Positions 39,278 through 52,030 of a stretch of 64,000 nucleotides of DNA are shown here, piece after piece; within the stretch, counting starts at the first letter, position 1; each line of letters starts with the position of its first letter. The notes beneath the pieces were generated by a model. That model was not told where the DNA came from. It made no database searches and worked only from the letters and a program-made list of their open reading frames with translations. The position numbers and the translations under genes are program-made. This stretch comes from Pseudomonadota bacterium (GTDB lineage: Bacteria; Pseudomonadota; Alphaproteobacteria; Rhizobiales; Xanthobacteraceae): contig QEVP01000014.1 in assembly GCA_003576765.1 (NCBI GenBank), positions 1 to 64,000 of the forward strand. The letters are read 5' to 3'.

Positions 39278-41470
39278 ATGCGGACCATCGTGACCATGGC
39301 AAGGCGCATCGTCGATGTTCTGGTGCCGGTGGCGCTCGACCAGAGCTATTCCTACGCCGTGCCGGCCGGCCTCGACGTCGCGCCGGGCACGGTGGTGAGC
39401 GTTCCGCTCGGTGCGCGCAACGTCACCGGGGTGGTGTGGGCCGACAATCCCGCGCCCGATCCGCGCCTGCACAATCGCCTGAAGGAGATCGGCGAGGTCG
39501 TCGACGTGCCGCCGCTGCGCGAGGAACTGCGCCGCTTCATCGACTGGGTGGCGCGCTACACGCTGTCGGCGCGCGGCATGGTGCTGCGCATGGCGCTGCG
39601 GCGTGGCGAGCAGCTTGGCCCGGAACGTGTGCGCGCCGGCGTGCGGCTGGTCAGCGCGCCGCCTGCCCGCATGACGGCGGCGCGGCGGCGCCTGCTCGCG
39701 GTGGTGGCCGATGGGCTGTTGCACGGCAAGGCCGATGCCGCGCGCGAGGCTGGCGTCTCCACCGGCGTGATCGACGCCCTGGTGGACGAGGGTACGCTGA
39801 CCGTCGAGCCGCTGCCGAAGCCGCCGGCGCCGCCCGCGCCCGATCCGTCGTTTGCCGCGCCTGACTTCACGCCGGAGCAGGAGCCCGCCGTCGCGGCGAT
39901 GCGCGCGCATGCGACAAGCGACACGTTCCGCGTCGCGCTGCTCGATGGCGTTACCGGCTCGGGCAAGACGGAGGTGTATTTCGAGGCGGTCGCCGAGATG
40001 GCGCGGCGCGGCCGGCAGGTGCTGATTTTGATGCCGGAGATCGCGCTGACCGGGCAGTTCCTCGACCGCTTCGCCGCGCGCTTCGGGGTGCGGCCGCTGG
40101 AGTGGCATTCCGAACTGACACCGCGCAGCCGCGCCCGCACCTGGGCGCAGGTGGCGGACGGCGAGGCGCGCGTCGTCGTCGGCGCGCGTTCGGCGCTGTT
40201 TCTGCCTTACGCCGATCTCGGCCTGATCGTCGTCGATGAGGAGCACGATCAGGCCTACAAGCAGGACGAAGGCGCCCATTATCACGCCCGCGACATGGCG
40301 GTGGTGCGCGCGCACATCGCAAAGATCCCGATCGTGCTGGCCTCCGCCACGCCCTCGGTCGAAACGGAAGTGAATGCGCGCACCGGTCGCTACCAGCGCA
40401 TCGCATTGCCCTCGCGCTTCGGCGGCCAGACCATGCCGCAGATCGAGGCCATCGACTTGCGGCGCGAAGGCGCCCCGCGCGGCCGCTTCATCTCGCCGCC
40501 GCTGGCGCAGGCGGTCAGAATCGCGGTCGAGCGCGGCGAGCAGGCGCTGTTGTTTCTCAACCGGCGCGGCTACGCGCCGCTGACGCTGTGCCGCGCCTGC
40601 GGCCACCGCTTCGCATGCACCATCTGCGATGCCTGGCTGGTCGATCATCGTTTCCGCAATCGCCTCGTCTGCCATCACTGCGGCTTCTCGATGCCGCGCC
40701 CGCACCAGTGCCCGCAGTGCGGCGCCGAGGACACCCTGGCCGCCATCGGTCCCGGTGTCGAGCGGCTGCAGGAGGAGGCGGCGGCGCTGTTCCCCGAGGC
40801 GCGCACCATGGTGCTGTCGAGCGATCTCATCACCTCGATCGAGACCATGCGCGCCGAACTGGCCGAGATTGCCGAGGGGCGCGTCGATATCGTCATCGGC
40901 ACGCAACTGGTCGCCAAGGGCCACCACTTCCCGCGGCTCAATCTGGTCGGCGTGATCGATGCCGACCTCGGCCTTGCCAACGGCGATCCGCGCGCCGCCG
41001 AGCGGACGTTCCAGTTGCTCAATCAGGTGATCGGCCGCGCCGGGCGCGAGCAGGGCCGCGGCCTCGGTTTTCTGCAGACGCATCAGCCCGAGCACCCGGT
41101 GATCAAGGCGCTGGTCGCCTGCGACCGCGAGGCGTTCTACGACAGCGAGATCTTAAGCCGCGAACGTACCGGCTATCCGCCGTTCGGGCGGCTGGCGGCG
41201 CTGATCGTCTCGGGCGGCGAGCGGCCGGCGACGGAAGGCTTTGCCCGGCGACTGGCGGCGCTGGCGCCGCGCCACGAGCAGATCGCCGTGCTCGGCCCGG
41301 CGGAGGCACCGCTCGCGGTGATCAAGGGCCGCTATCGCTTCCGCCTGTTGGCGAAGGCGGCGCGCGGCGCCGACCTGTCGTCGTATCTGCGCCAGTGGAT
41401 GGCCGGCGCGCCGAAGCCGACCGGCAGCCTCAAGCTGGAAATCGACGTCGATCCGCAGAGTTTTCTGTAG
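39278..41470 (+). CDS. priA: Primosomal protein N' (replication restart helicase)
   Basis: 3'-5' DNA helicase that reloads replisomes at stalled forks. The N-terminal 3'-binding domain (RIVDVLVPVALDQSYSYAVP), Walker A DGVTGSGKTEVYFEAV, DEEH box VVDEEHDQAYKQDEGAHYHARD and eight zinc-binding cysteines (CRACGHRFACTICD, CHHCGF, CPQCGAED) are all present, with the helicase segment VIGTQLVAKGHHFPRLNLVGV. ATG 39278 or 39296 may be the true start; a GTG at 39272 is also open. Length is about 730 aa. Confidence 0.95.
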   Translation: MRTIVTMARRIVDVLVPVALDQSYSYAVPAGLDVAPGTVVSVPLGARNVTGVVWADNPAPDPRLHNRLKEIGEVVDVPPLREELRRFIDWVARYTLSARGMVLRMALRRGEQLGPERVRAGVRLVSAPPARMTAARRRLLAVVADGLLHGKADAAREAGVSTGVIDALVDEGTLTVEPLPKPPAPPAPDPSFAAPDFTPEQEPAVAAMRAHATSDTFRVALLDGVTGSGKTEVYFEAVAEMARRGRQVLILMPEIALTGQFLDRFAARFGVRPLEWHSELTPRSRARTWAQVADGEARVVVGARSALFLPYADLGLIVVDEEHDQAYKQDEGAHYHARDMAVVRAHIAKIPIVLASATPSVETEVNARTGRYQRIALPSRFGGQTMPQIEAIDLRREGAPRGRFISPPLAQAVRIAVERGEQALLFLNRRGYAPLTLCRACGHRFACTICDAWLVDHRFRNRLVCHHCGFSMPRPHQCPQCGAEDTLAAIGPGVERLQEEAAALFPEARTMVLSSDLITSIETMRAELAEIAEGRVDIVIGTQLVAKGHHFPRLNLVGVIDADLGLANGDPRAAERTFQLLNQVIGRAGREQGRGLGFLQTHQPEHPVIKALVACDREAFYDSEILSRERTGYPPFGRLAALIVSGGERPATEGFARRLAALAPRHEQIAVLGPAEAPLAVIKGRYRFRLLAKAARGADLSSYLRQWMAGAPKPTGSLKLEIDVDPQSFL

Positions 41471-41487
41471 GGCACTCAAGGGACATG

Positions 41488-41536
41488 TCGTCCCCCACCC
41501 TTGATCCCTCCCCCGCGCGCGGGGGAGGGTAAGTTC
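41488..41536. repeat. Family B intergenic repeat
   Basis: One unit CCCCCACCCTTGATCCCTCC followed by the palindrome CCCCCGCGCGCGGGGG and AGGGTAAG sits between the convergent priA and rlpA-like genes. It has the stem to serve as a terminator, without a clear T run. Confidence 0.75.
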
Positions 41537-41541
41537 GGTGA

Positions 41542-42042
41542 TTACTGCACTTCCGCGACCACCCGGCCGACGCCGCGGCTGGTCAGCCCGATGGCGCGCG
41601 CCGCGCCCTTCGACAGGTCGAGCACGCGGCCGCGGATGAACGGCCCGCGGTCGTTGATGGTGACGACCACACTGCGGCTGCCGTGGGTCACCTTGAGTTT
41701 GGTGCCGAACGGCAGGTGGCGGTGCGCGGCGGTCATGGCGTTTTCATTGAAGCGCTGGCCGGAGGCGGTCTTGTTGCCGACATTGTTGCCGTAATACGAG
41801 GCGATGCCGGAGAAACTGCGGCCGGCGCGGCGCGTCGGCTCGAGCGAGGCGTAGGCGTTGCGCAAGTTGGTGCGCGCGGCCTTGCCGGTCTCCTGCCGGG
41901 CTTCGGATGACGTCCCGGACTTGGTAGAATCGGCGAAACTGGCGCCGGGTGCGACGGCCACCACGGCGGTGGTCGCGGCAATGGTCAGAAGCGAGCGGAT
42001 GGCGGCACGGCGCACGCGTGCGCCCGTCGTCTGTCGTGGCAT
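41542..42042 (-). CDS. rlpA: Septal ring lytic transglycosylase-like protein, RlpA family
   Basis: A 166-aa exported double-psi beta-barrel protein. An N-terminal basic signal region (RRAAIRSLLTIAATTAVVAVAPGASFA) is followed by a linker and the DPBB: FSGIASYYGNNVGNKTASGQ, AMTAAHRHLPFGTKLKV and VVVTINDRGPFIRGRVLDLSKGAARAIGL. The catalytic Asp/His of RlpA are matched by the NDRGPF and AAHRHLPFG segments. It lacks the C-terminal SPOR domain of Pseudomonas RlpA and carries no obvious lipobox, so septal targeting is not assured. Confidence 0.85.
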   Translation of the reverse strand: MPRQTTGARVRRAAIRSLLTIAATTAVVAVAPGASFADSTKSGTSSEARQETGKAARTNLRNAYASLEPTRRAGRSFSGIASYYGNNVGNKTASGQRFNENAMTAAHRHLPFGTKLKVTHGSRSVVVTINDRGPFIRGRVLDLSKGAARAIGLTSRGVGRVVAEVQ

Positions 42043-42628
42043 TCAACGATCCCCTTCGGTCACCCCAGCCAATTGGGTGAGTAGATTGGCGAGACCCCCG
42101 CCAGAAGCGGCAGATCAAATGCGAATGGGGCTTAAACATGTCGGTGGACAAATGACAAACTTTGCCCGCATCTGGGGCAATAGCCTGCCGTCTCCAGCGA
42201 ATACTTGCTGTATACGTCGTATTAACGTCGTTGTTCTTATGGATACTTTATAGTGGCGGGCGGATGCGGCATTGCCGCGCGCGCCGCAAGTATTGACAGA
42301 GGCCGCGCAAGACGGCTGCCACGCAGGCTTTTGCATGGCTCGTATTTTGTCACCGCATGGCAGAGCCGCTGCCGGCTTGGGTTGTCGGCCACAGGTCCGG
42401 CCTGCCCGCTGCCCGTAAAAGGCGCCCTGCGACAAGGCGCGCGCGGTGCGGGCCTCATGTTGCACCTGCGCCGCCGCTATGTTAGCAAGGCCGCGTTTTC
42501 ATGATAGCGGCTGGCCCCGGGCTGGCGAAGCGTCAAAATTCAGCTTGAATCTCAATGTCTTGGATGGGTCTGCGCTGGAAGCCGGCGCACGTTCCGAGCT
42601 TGCGGGTTCGGCACCGGAGAGCGTGATC
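42043..42628. other. Noncoding region upstream of atpH
   Basis: Nearly 590 bases between the divergent rlpA-like gene and atpH. A relatively AT-rich patch near 42190-42250 is the best place for promoters, but I cannot fix -35/-10 pairs. Short open frames (for example 42253-42504) have no family resemblance and Cys/Arg-rich composition. It probably holds the atp operon promoter and leader. Confidence 0.45.
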
Positions 42629-44718
<2,090 letters not shown>

Positions 44719-44737
44719 TATGAAGGCGCGCGGAGTC

Positions 44738-44876
44738 CTCTCCATCTCTCCCCTTGAAAAGGGGAGGGTGGCCGCCAAAGGCGGCCGGGTGGGGATTGCT
44801 GTCGCCGGAACCCCCACCCGGCAAGCTGCGCTTGCCGACCTCCCCCTTGCAGGGGGAGGTAGCGAAAGAACCGGAA
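44738..44876. repeat. Composite palindromic repeat inside the atp operon
   Basis: The atpA-atpG gap holds CTCCCCTTGAAAAGGGGAG, GGTGGCCGCCAAAGGCGGCC, then GGGTGGGG...CCCCCACCC as an outer inverted pair, GGCAAGCTGCGCTTGCC, and ACCTCCCCCTTGCAGGGGGA. These are four or five nested hairpins, related to family B by the CCCTCCCC/GGGGAGGG core. Since atpG has no obvious promoter of its own, the repeat is likely transcribed within the operon. Confidence 0.82.
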
Positions 44877-44887
44877 GCTAGGCGGAC

Positions 44888-47250
<2,363 letters not shown>

Positions 47251-47257
47251 GCAATCA

Positions 47258-47378
47258 TCGTCATTGCCGGGCATGGCCGTTCGTGGAACGGCGTTCTATC
47301 GGGCACCTGTGCCGGCAATTCATCGATAAACGGTTTTGGCGGATGGACCCGCGGGTTGAGCCCGCGGGGTGACGGCAG
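47258..47378. repeat. Family A-like repeat inside the atp operon
   Basis: The atpD-atpC gap contains TCATTGCCGGGCATGGCCG, CGTTCGTGGAACGGCG, and GGACCCGCGGGTTGAGCCCG / CGGGGTGACGG, the same building blocks as the family A copies near 9.4 and 24.3 kb. It interrupts the operon between atpD and atpC. Confidence 0.75.
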
Positions 47379-47392
47379 AGAGACTGGACACC

Positions 47393-47803
47393 ATGGCGAC
47401 CTTCCATTTTGAACTCGTCTCGCCCGAAAAGCTCGCCTATTCCGGCGAGGTCGATCAGGTCGATGTGCCGGGGCTCGAGGGCGACTTCGGCGTGCTGGCC
47501 GAGCATGCGCCGCTGGTCGCGGTGCTGCGTCCCGGCATCCTCACCGTGATCGTCGGCGGCACGCGCGAGAAGATCGTGGTGCTGGGCGGCGTGGCCGAGG
47601 TGTCTGACAAGGGGCTCACGGTGCTGGCCGACGTCGCGACCTCGATCGCGGATCTCGATCGGGCGGCGTTCGCCAGCCAGATCGAGGAGATGGAAGAAAA
47701 GCTCAAGAACGGCGAGCCAGGCCACGAACTCGACCGCGAGATCGAGCGGCTCGACCATTTCAAGTCTCTGCAGGGCCACCTCGAATCGACCGCGATGCAT
47801 TAG
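47393..47803 (+). CDS. atpC: ATP synthase F1 subunit epsilon
   Basis: Small regulatory stalk subunit. The start [25 protein letters not shown] and [21 protein letters not shown] match the N-terminal beta sandwich; a helical C-terminal part ([31 protein letters not shown]) follows. ATG 47393 gives 136 aa and fits the family start; the GTG at 47369 lies in the repeat. It is the last gene of the operon. Confidence 0.95.
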   Translation: MATFHFELVSPEKLAYSGEVDQVDVPGLEGDFGVLAEHAPLVAVLRPGILTVIVGGTREKIVVLGGVAEVSDKGLTVLADVATSIADLDRAAFASQIEEMEEKLKNGEPGHELDREIERLDHFKSLQGHLESTAMH

Positions 47804-47901
47804 AGCATTTTGCTTTTGATGGGATCAAAAGCAAAGCTCTAGATTGTTGATTTGACGCGTTTTCTTGAGCGCGAACCGGTTTCCTCTTCGCTTGAAAACG
47901 C
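47804..47901 (-). repeat. Family C intergenic repeat, inverted copy
   Basis: A strong hairpin (GCTTTTGAT / ATCAAAAGC with flanking AGAGC/GCTCT) immediately follows the atpC stop and may terminate the operon. The rest, ACGCGTTTTCTTGAGCGCG, AACCGGTTTCCTCTTCGCTT, GAAAACGCT, is family C in reverse orientation. Confidence 0.8.
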
Positions 47902-48019
47902 TATAAGCGCGGGCCGCGATCAGGTCGTCCTTGTTGTCCACGAACGTCATGCTCTCAAGCCCGGTCCGGCGTTCGGATCGGGCTTTTCGCTGTCATGGGT
48001 GGTGGATCGCGTGGGCCGG

Positions 48020-48126
48020 CTGGAGGGTTTTCGAGCAAAGTAAAAACCGGGTCGCGTGAAGAAAACGCGCCAGAACAATAATCCAGCGCCCCGCTTCTGA
48101 TTCCATCAGAAGCGGGAAAGCTCTAA
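48020..48126 (+). repeat. Family C intergenic repeat
   Basis: The order GGGTTTTCGAGCAAAGTAAA, ACCGGGTCGCGTGAAGAAAA, CGCGCCAGAACAATAATCC and the palindrome CCCGCTTCTGATTCCATCAG / AAGCGGG. Together with the inverted copy at 47804-47901 it forms a head-on pair. The 120 bases between them hold no credible gene; an open frame across 47852-48043 mostly covers repeat sequence. Confidence 0.8.
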
Positions 48127-48130
48127 GGGC

Positions 48131-48205
48131 TGGAGCGGGCGATGGGAATCGAACCCACGACATACAGCTTGGGAAGCTGTCGTTCTACCACTGAACTACG
48201 CCCGC
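48131..48205 (-). tRNA. tRNA-Gly (anticodon CCC)
   Basis: The reverse strand folds as a complete cloverleaf: acceptor GCGGGCG / CGCCCGC, D arm GTTC...GAAC, anticodon stem ACAGC / GCTGT with loop TTCCCAA (anticodon CCC, reading GGG), T arm GTGGG TTCGATT CCCAT, discriminator T and encoded CCA. The length is 75 nt with CCA. Confidence 0.95.
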
Positions 48206-48359
48206 GTGCCGCAGCCTGTCTGCCGGATCGACGCGGCTTGCCGCTCTAGAGGCGGCGCGCTCGACCCGGCGCCGCCGGATCAGTGATCGTCTTACAATGA
48301 GCCGGCGGGGTCTGGCTACAGCCTTTTCTGCGCGGGCGCGGTAGCGCGCAGCACCGCCG

Positions 48360-48584
48360 TTAAGGCTCGGGGTCCTCGTCCATGTCCTCGAGCAGGTCGA
48401 TCAGTTCGGCGACCTTGCCGGTCGGCAGCGGCCGGCCCTCGTTGACGAGCGCGTCGTCGCTGTTGACCCAGGCCCAGGCCTGCGCCAATTCCCCGGCTGT
48501 CGCACCCGTCAACATGATCTCGCTCAGCAGTTGCTCGTCGGCGGGGCCGATGATTGCCGTGATGTCGCGCGCGGTCATCGTCAT
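48360..48584 (-). CDS. Small acidic hypothetical protein
   Basis: A 74-aa acidic, probably soluble protein (ARDITAIIGPADEQLLSEIM, later VAELIDLLEDMDEDPEP). I have a loose memory of similar small hypotheticals in Bradyrhizobiaceae, but no function. AAGGAG precedes the ATG at 48584 by nine bases, which supports it being translated; an ATG two codons in is an alternative. Confidence 0.65.
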   Translation of the reverse strand: MTMTARDITAIIGPADEQLLSEIMLTGATAGELAQAWAWVNSDDALVNEGRPLPTGKVAELIDLLEDMDEDPEP

Positions 48585-48820
48585 TTGTCAGGTCTCCTTC
48601 GATCGCAACGGTGGAGCCGGAACGAGCCCGGCCGTCTCGGCCGGGCAACACCCTGAACCAGTCAGATCGGTATGACATTGCGGTGGCGCAAGGCGCGCCG
48701 CTCGTTCGCCGCGCGCCTCGCCGTACCTCGCGCGCCTCGGTGTCAATCATACCTTTTGACTGATTCTTATAATTGCGTGCCCGCTGCCGCTGACTATGCT
48801 CCGCGCGGGGAGCCTATGCG

Positions 48821-48928
48821 ATGTGGTATCTGTTTCTTCTGTTTCCTGCCTCACTGTTTGCGATCATCGCGTTCTGGCGCTGGCGGCAGCCTGCGCAGGC
48901 GCAGGAGATGGAATCCCGCACCTGGTAG
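48821..48928 (+). CDS. Possible 35-aa single-pass membrane peptide
   Basis: A short open frame reads MWYLFLLFPASLFAIIAFWR followed by WRQPAQAQEMESRTW and a TAG stop. One hydrophobic helix with aromatic edges and a basic cytoplasmic-side cluster is typical for bacterial micro-membrane proteins. GGGAG sits eight bases before the ATG. No homologue is known to me, so this is a prediction from composition and ribosome-binding site only. The rest of the 440-base gap 48585-49024 shows nothing else. Confidence 0.4.
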   Translation: MWYLFLLFPASLFAIIAFWRWRQPAQAQEMESRTW

Positions 48929-49024
48929 CGCCGGGGTGCCGCGAGGCTGCGATCCGGCTGTCTCGTTCGAATGAAGGCCGCCCGATTAACCTTGCCGTGA
49001 GGTCTGCGCCGTAGCCTTGCGCGG

Positions 49025-49588
49025 ATGACGAACGACATCCTGGCCTTCAAGGAACGCCGCGTCCTTGGCCTTGCCAAGGGACGGTGGCGTTGGATCGGCC
49101 GGCGGGCGCTGATTGCGGCCGTCGCCGTCGTCTCGGCGTTCGCCGCCTATCAGTTCGGTGCCGAGCGCAGCGCGCAGCTTGCCTCGCAGCTGTGGAGTTT
49201 CGTACGCCCTTCGATCATTGGCGCGCCCCTCACTGCCGACGGCTTGGGCGTGCGGAAAATGCCGATCTGTGTCGGCCCGGTGCGGGTGAGTTGCGTGATC
49301 GACGGCGACACCGCCTGGGTGGAGGGTGAAAAGATCAGGATCAGCGGGATCGACGCGCCGGAGATCGAGGGCCGCTGTGGTTTCGAGCGTGAGCTGGCTG
49401 AGCGCGCCAAGCGCCGGCTGAGCGAGCTTCTGTCCTCGCAGCCGTTTACGGTCGCCCGCTCCGGCACGGACCGCTATGGCCGCACGCTGGCGACGCTCTA
49501 TCTGCGCGACAGCGGCGACGTCGGGGCGGTGATGACGCGCGAAGGACTGGTGCGGGAGTGGACCGGCCGCAGGCTGCCGTGGTGTTGA
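49025..49588 (+). CDS. Membrane-anchored thermonuclease (SNase-like) protein
   Basis: A 187-aa protein with a basic N terminus, one membrane helix (ALIAAVAVVSAFAAYQFGA) and a C-terminal SNase/TNase domain: SCVIDGDTAWVEGEKIRISGIDAPEIEGRCG, ERELAERAKRRLSELL and RYGRTLATLYLRDSGDVGAVMTREGLVREW. The Asp of VIDGD, Arg of KIRI, the DAPE pair and the late RYGR Arg match Ca-dependent nuclease active-site positions. It is predicted to degrade nucleic acids in the periplasm (inference). Confidence 0.88.
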   Translation: MTNDILAFKERRVLGLAKGRWRWIGRRALIAAVAVVSAFAAYQFGAERSAQLASQLWSFVRPSIIGAPLTADGLGVRKMPICVGPVRVSCVIDGDTAWVEGEKIRISGIDAPEIEGRCGFERELAERAKRRLSELLSSQPFTVARSGTDRYGRTLATLYLRDSGDVGAVMTREGLVREWTGRRLPWC

Positions 49589-49630
49589 ACGGATTGCGGG
49601 CGCCGCCAAATCGTCCAGCTTGGTTAGAGG

Positions 49631-50410
49631 TTATTTCAGCCGCTTTCTAGGCGGAGAGGAGGGCGGCGCCTTGCTGTCTTTCGCCTCCCGCCACTCCTGC
49701 GCCTGCTGATATTTGCTGGCCAGATAAGCCATCTGCTCCGCCAGGGCTGCAACCGCGGCGTCGGCATCGCGTGCTTTCAAGGCGGCGAGAATGTTTTCGT
49801 GGTGCGCGATGATGAACTGACGTTCTCGAAACCGGTAGACGACCATGTTGAGGACAGGCTGCAAAATCTCGGACACGGCAGCCATGAGAAATTTGAGGAC
49901 GGAATTCTGGGTCGCCTGGGCGAGCAGTGTATGAAAGCGAACGTCGGACGCGCAGAACTCGATGTCCGTCATGGTGTCGTTGCGCTGGCGGGCCAATTCC
50001 GCAGCCATGGCCTTTAGGTCCAACTCCGATCGCTTGGTCGTGGCGATACGGCAGCAGATCTGTTCAAGCTCCGATCGTGCCTCGAGGATATCCTGCATGG
50101 AAAACTCGCCCATGCTGACAAGCACGGACGTGATGCTGGAGAGTTGTTCACGAACATCGGCACTATCGGGCAGCCTGACGAAAGTACCGCCGCTCGGCCC
50201 CCTTCGTGATCGGATGAGGTTCTGCGCTCCCAGAATCTTGAGCGCCTCCCGAACCGTAGGGCGCGATACGTTGAACTGCTGGGCGAGCTCTTCTTCAGTC
50301 GGAAGCCGCTGATCCACCTTAAGTTTCCCACTCATAATGGAGTCACGGATCTGCCCGGCGATCTGACTTGCGGCGCTTTCGGTTCTGACGGCCTTGAATT
50401 CGACGGGCAT
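49631..50410 (-). CDS. GntR-family regulator with FCD domain
   Basis: A 259-aa repressor-type protein. The N-terminal winged helix (SAASQIAGQIRDSIMSGKLK, LPTEEELAQQFNVSRPTVREALKIL) is followed by an FCD ligand-binding domain with DVRFHTLLAQATQNSVLKFLM and FIIAHHENILAALKARD; the metal-binding His residues (FHTLL, AHHENI) are present. FCD members usually respond to organic acids or acyl-CoA-derived ligands. It is divergent from a decayed acyl-CoA gene cluster whose truncated first gene starts within about 25 bases, so its own promoter region appears to be lost or displaced. ATG 50428 is an alternative start. Confidence 0.9.
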   Translation of the reverse strand: MPVEFKAVRTESAASQIAGQIRDSIMSGKLKVDQRLPTEEELAQQFNVSRPTVREALKILGAQNLIRSRRGPSGGTFVRLPDSADVREQLSSITSVLVSMGEFSMQDILEARSELEQICCRIATTKRSELDLKAMAAELARQRNDTMTDIEFCASDVRFHTLLAQATQNSVLKFLMAAVSEILQPVLNMVVYRFRERQFIIAHHENILAALKARDADAAVAALAEQMAYLASKYQQAQEWREAKDSKAPPSSPPRKRLK

Positions 50411-50433
50411 AGCTCTCGACCTTCCCATTTGTC

Positions 50434-51159
50434 ATTGGCGCGCTGACCGCGCAAGTCGAGCGGGCCGAAACCGATGCCTCGGTACGCGTGATCGCCGTAT
50501 CCGGCGCGGGCGGCAATTTCTCCGCCGGCTACGATCTCACCGGCTTCTTCGAGAACTACGAGGGCGCGTCGCCGCAGGCGATCCGTGATGCAATCAGCGC
50601 CGGCAACGAACTGGCGTTGCGGATCTGGCAGCTACGCAAGCCGGTGATCGCCGAGATCGAAGGCTACTGTCTCGGCGGCGCGTTTGAGATCGCGATGGCC
50701 TGCGATTTCGTGATGGCGTCAAGCAGCGCCAAGTTCGGGGAGCCGGAAATCCGCCTCGCAGATGCGCCTCCGTTCCTGATCAGCCCATGGATCATGAACA
50801 TGCGGGCGGCGAAGGACTTGCTGCTCACGGGCGACGTGATCGACGCGCAGAGAGCCGATCGATTGGGGCTTTTGACATCCGTATCCGAACCTGCGGAGCT
50901 TGGCGCGTCCGTCGAGAAGATGGCGAGGAAGCTCGCAGGATTTGCCCAAGAAACCTGGCATCTGAACAAGTCCGCCGTAAACAGGACTTATGAGATCATG
51001 GGTTTCCGGTCGGCGATCGAGATGGGCATGGACATGTTCATGGCCGCCAATACCAATCCCAGTGCCTTCAAGACCGAGTTCGTTGTGCGCGCCAAGCGGG
51101 ACGGATTCTCCTCGGCGCTGAAGTGGGCGGCGTCGCGCTATGAGGGTGCCGATGATTGA
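50434..51159 (+). pseudogene. Enoyl-CoA hydratase/isomerase, 5'-truncated
   Basis: The readable protein starts in mid domain with GALTAQVERAETDASVRVIA, then the oxyanion-hole region SGAGGNFSAGYDL, GYCLGGAFEIAMACDF, FGEPEIRLADAPPF and an apparently complete C terminus. About 25-30 N-terminal residues expected for crotonases are missing: upstream in frame a stop occurs at 50410-50412, inside gntR. The first possible start is GTG 50488, which would delete the first strand-helix unit. The ligase gene start overlaps its stop by eight bases. I call it a remnant; residual function is unlikely. Confidence 0.82.
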
Positions 51160-52030
51160 TGTCAACGTCTCGACGGATGTTATCGCCTCGCGGGCGATGT
51201 CGATCGTTGGCATGTTGGATCACGCTGCAACGTCCTTCAGTAGCAAAGCATGTGTCGTAGCCCCGGAGCGTTCGGTCACCTTCCTGCAATTCAGGGCAGA
51301 GGTCCTGAACATCGCCTCGTGGCTGCACCGGATCGGGATCCGCCCGCGCGATCGCGTCGCGATCCTCGATGTCAACAGTCTCAATTTCATGCTGGCCGCC
51401 TGCGCCGTTGGTGCGATTGGTGCGATCATCGTGCCGCTGAACTATCGGCAGCGCGTGCCCGAAATGCGATACCAGATCCGCGACTCCGGCGCGCGGCTCT
51501 TGTTGGTCGGCTCGCGCTACGATAGCGAAGCCGAAGCGCTCGCGAGCGATCTGGAGCTGGGCGCGCGCCGTCTCGACGGTGACGTGTTTCAGGCGTGCCT
51601 GTCGGCAGGCGACGGAGCGGCGGATGTCGAGCTGGAGCACAACTCCGATTCCCCGTTCGCGATCTGCTACACGAGCGGCACAACCGGGAATCCGAAGGGT
51701 GCGGTGATCACCCAGCGCGTGGCCCACATGCGCGCGCTCAAGCTGTTGTACGAACTCGGCCTGCGGCACGACGACGTCATGCATATGACGACGCCGATGT
51801 TTCATATCTCGTGTCTGATGCTGAGCCTTGGAGGACTGCTGCGCGGCTCGACGCAGGTGGTCGCCCCGCAGTTCGACGTCGATTCGACGCTCGCGCTGAT
51901 CGGCAGGCACGGCGTCACGTTCATCAACGTGGTGCCGACCATCCTGAGCATGATTCTCAACCGGCCCGATTTCACGCCGGCAATGCTGAAGGGACTGCGC
52001 GTCATCATGTACACGGCGGCGCCGATCAGC
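51152..52030 (+). pseudogene. AMP-dependent acyl-CoA synthetase, 3'-truncated
   Basis: The N-terminal ANL domain is intact: SFSSKACVVAPERSVTFLQF, the P-loop ICYTSGTTGNPKGAVITQR, FHISCLMLSLGGLL and the ending GLRVIMYTAAPIS. It then stops being a ligase at about residue 293: the A5, A8 and A10 motifs and the whole C-terminal lid are missing (about 220 residues). From 52031 the same frame continues as an AcuI-type reductase. The start at ATG 51152 overlaps the preceding remnant. Adenylation without the C-terminal lysine is not expected. Confidence 0.85.

Noticed and set aside
42253..42504. 83-codon open frame upstream of atpH
   Set aside because: Cys/Arg-rich composition, no ribosome site and no recognised domain; treated as noncoding leader region.
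47852..48043. 63-codon open frame after atpC
   Set aside because: It overlaps inverted repeat sequence and has no ribosome site or family resemblance.
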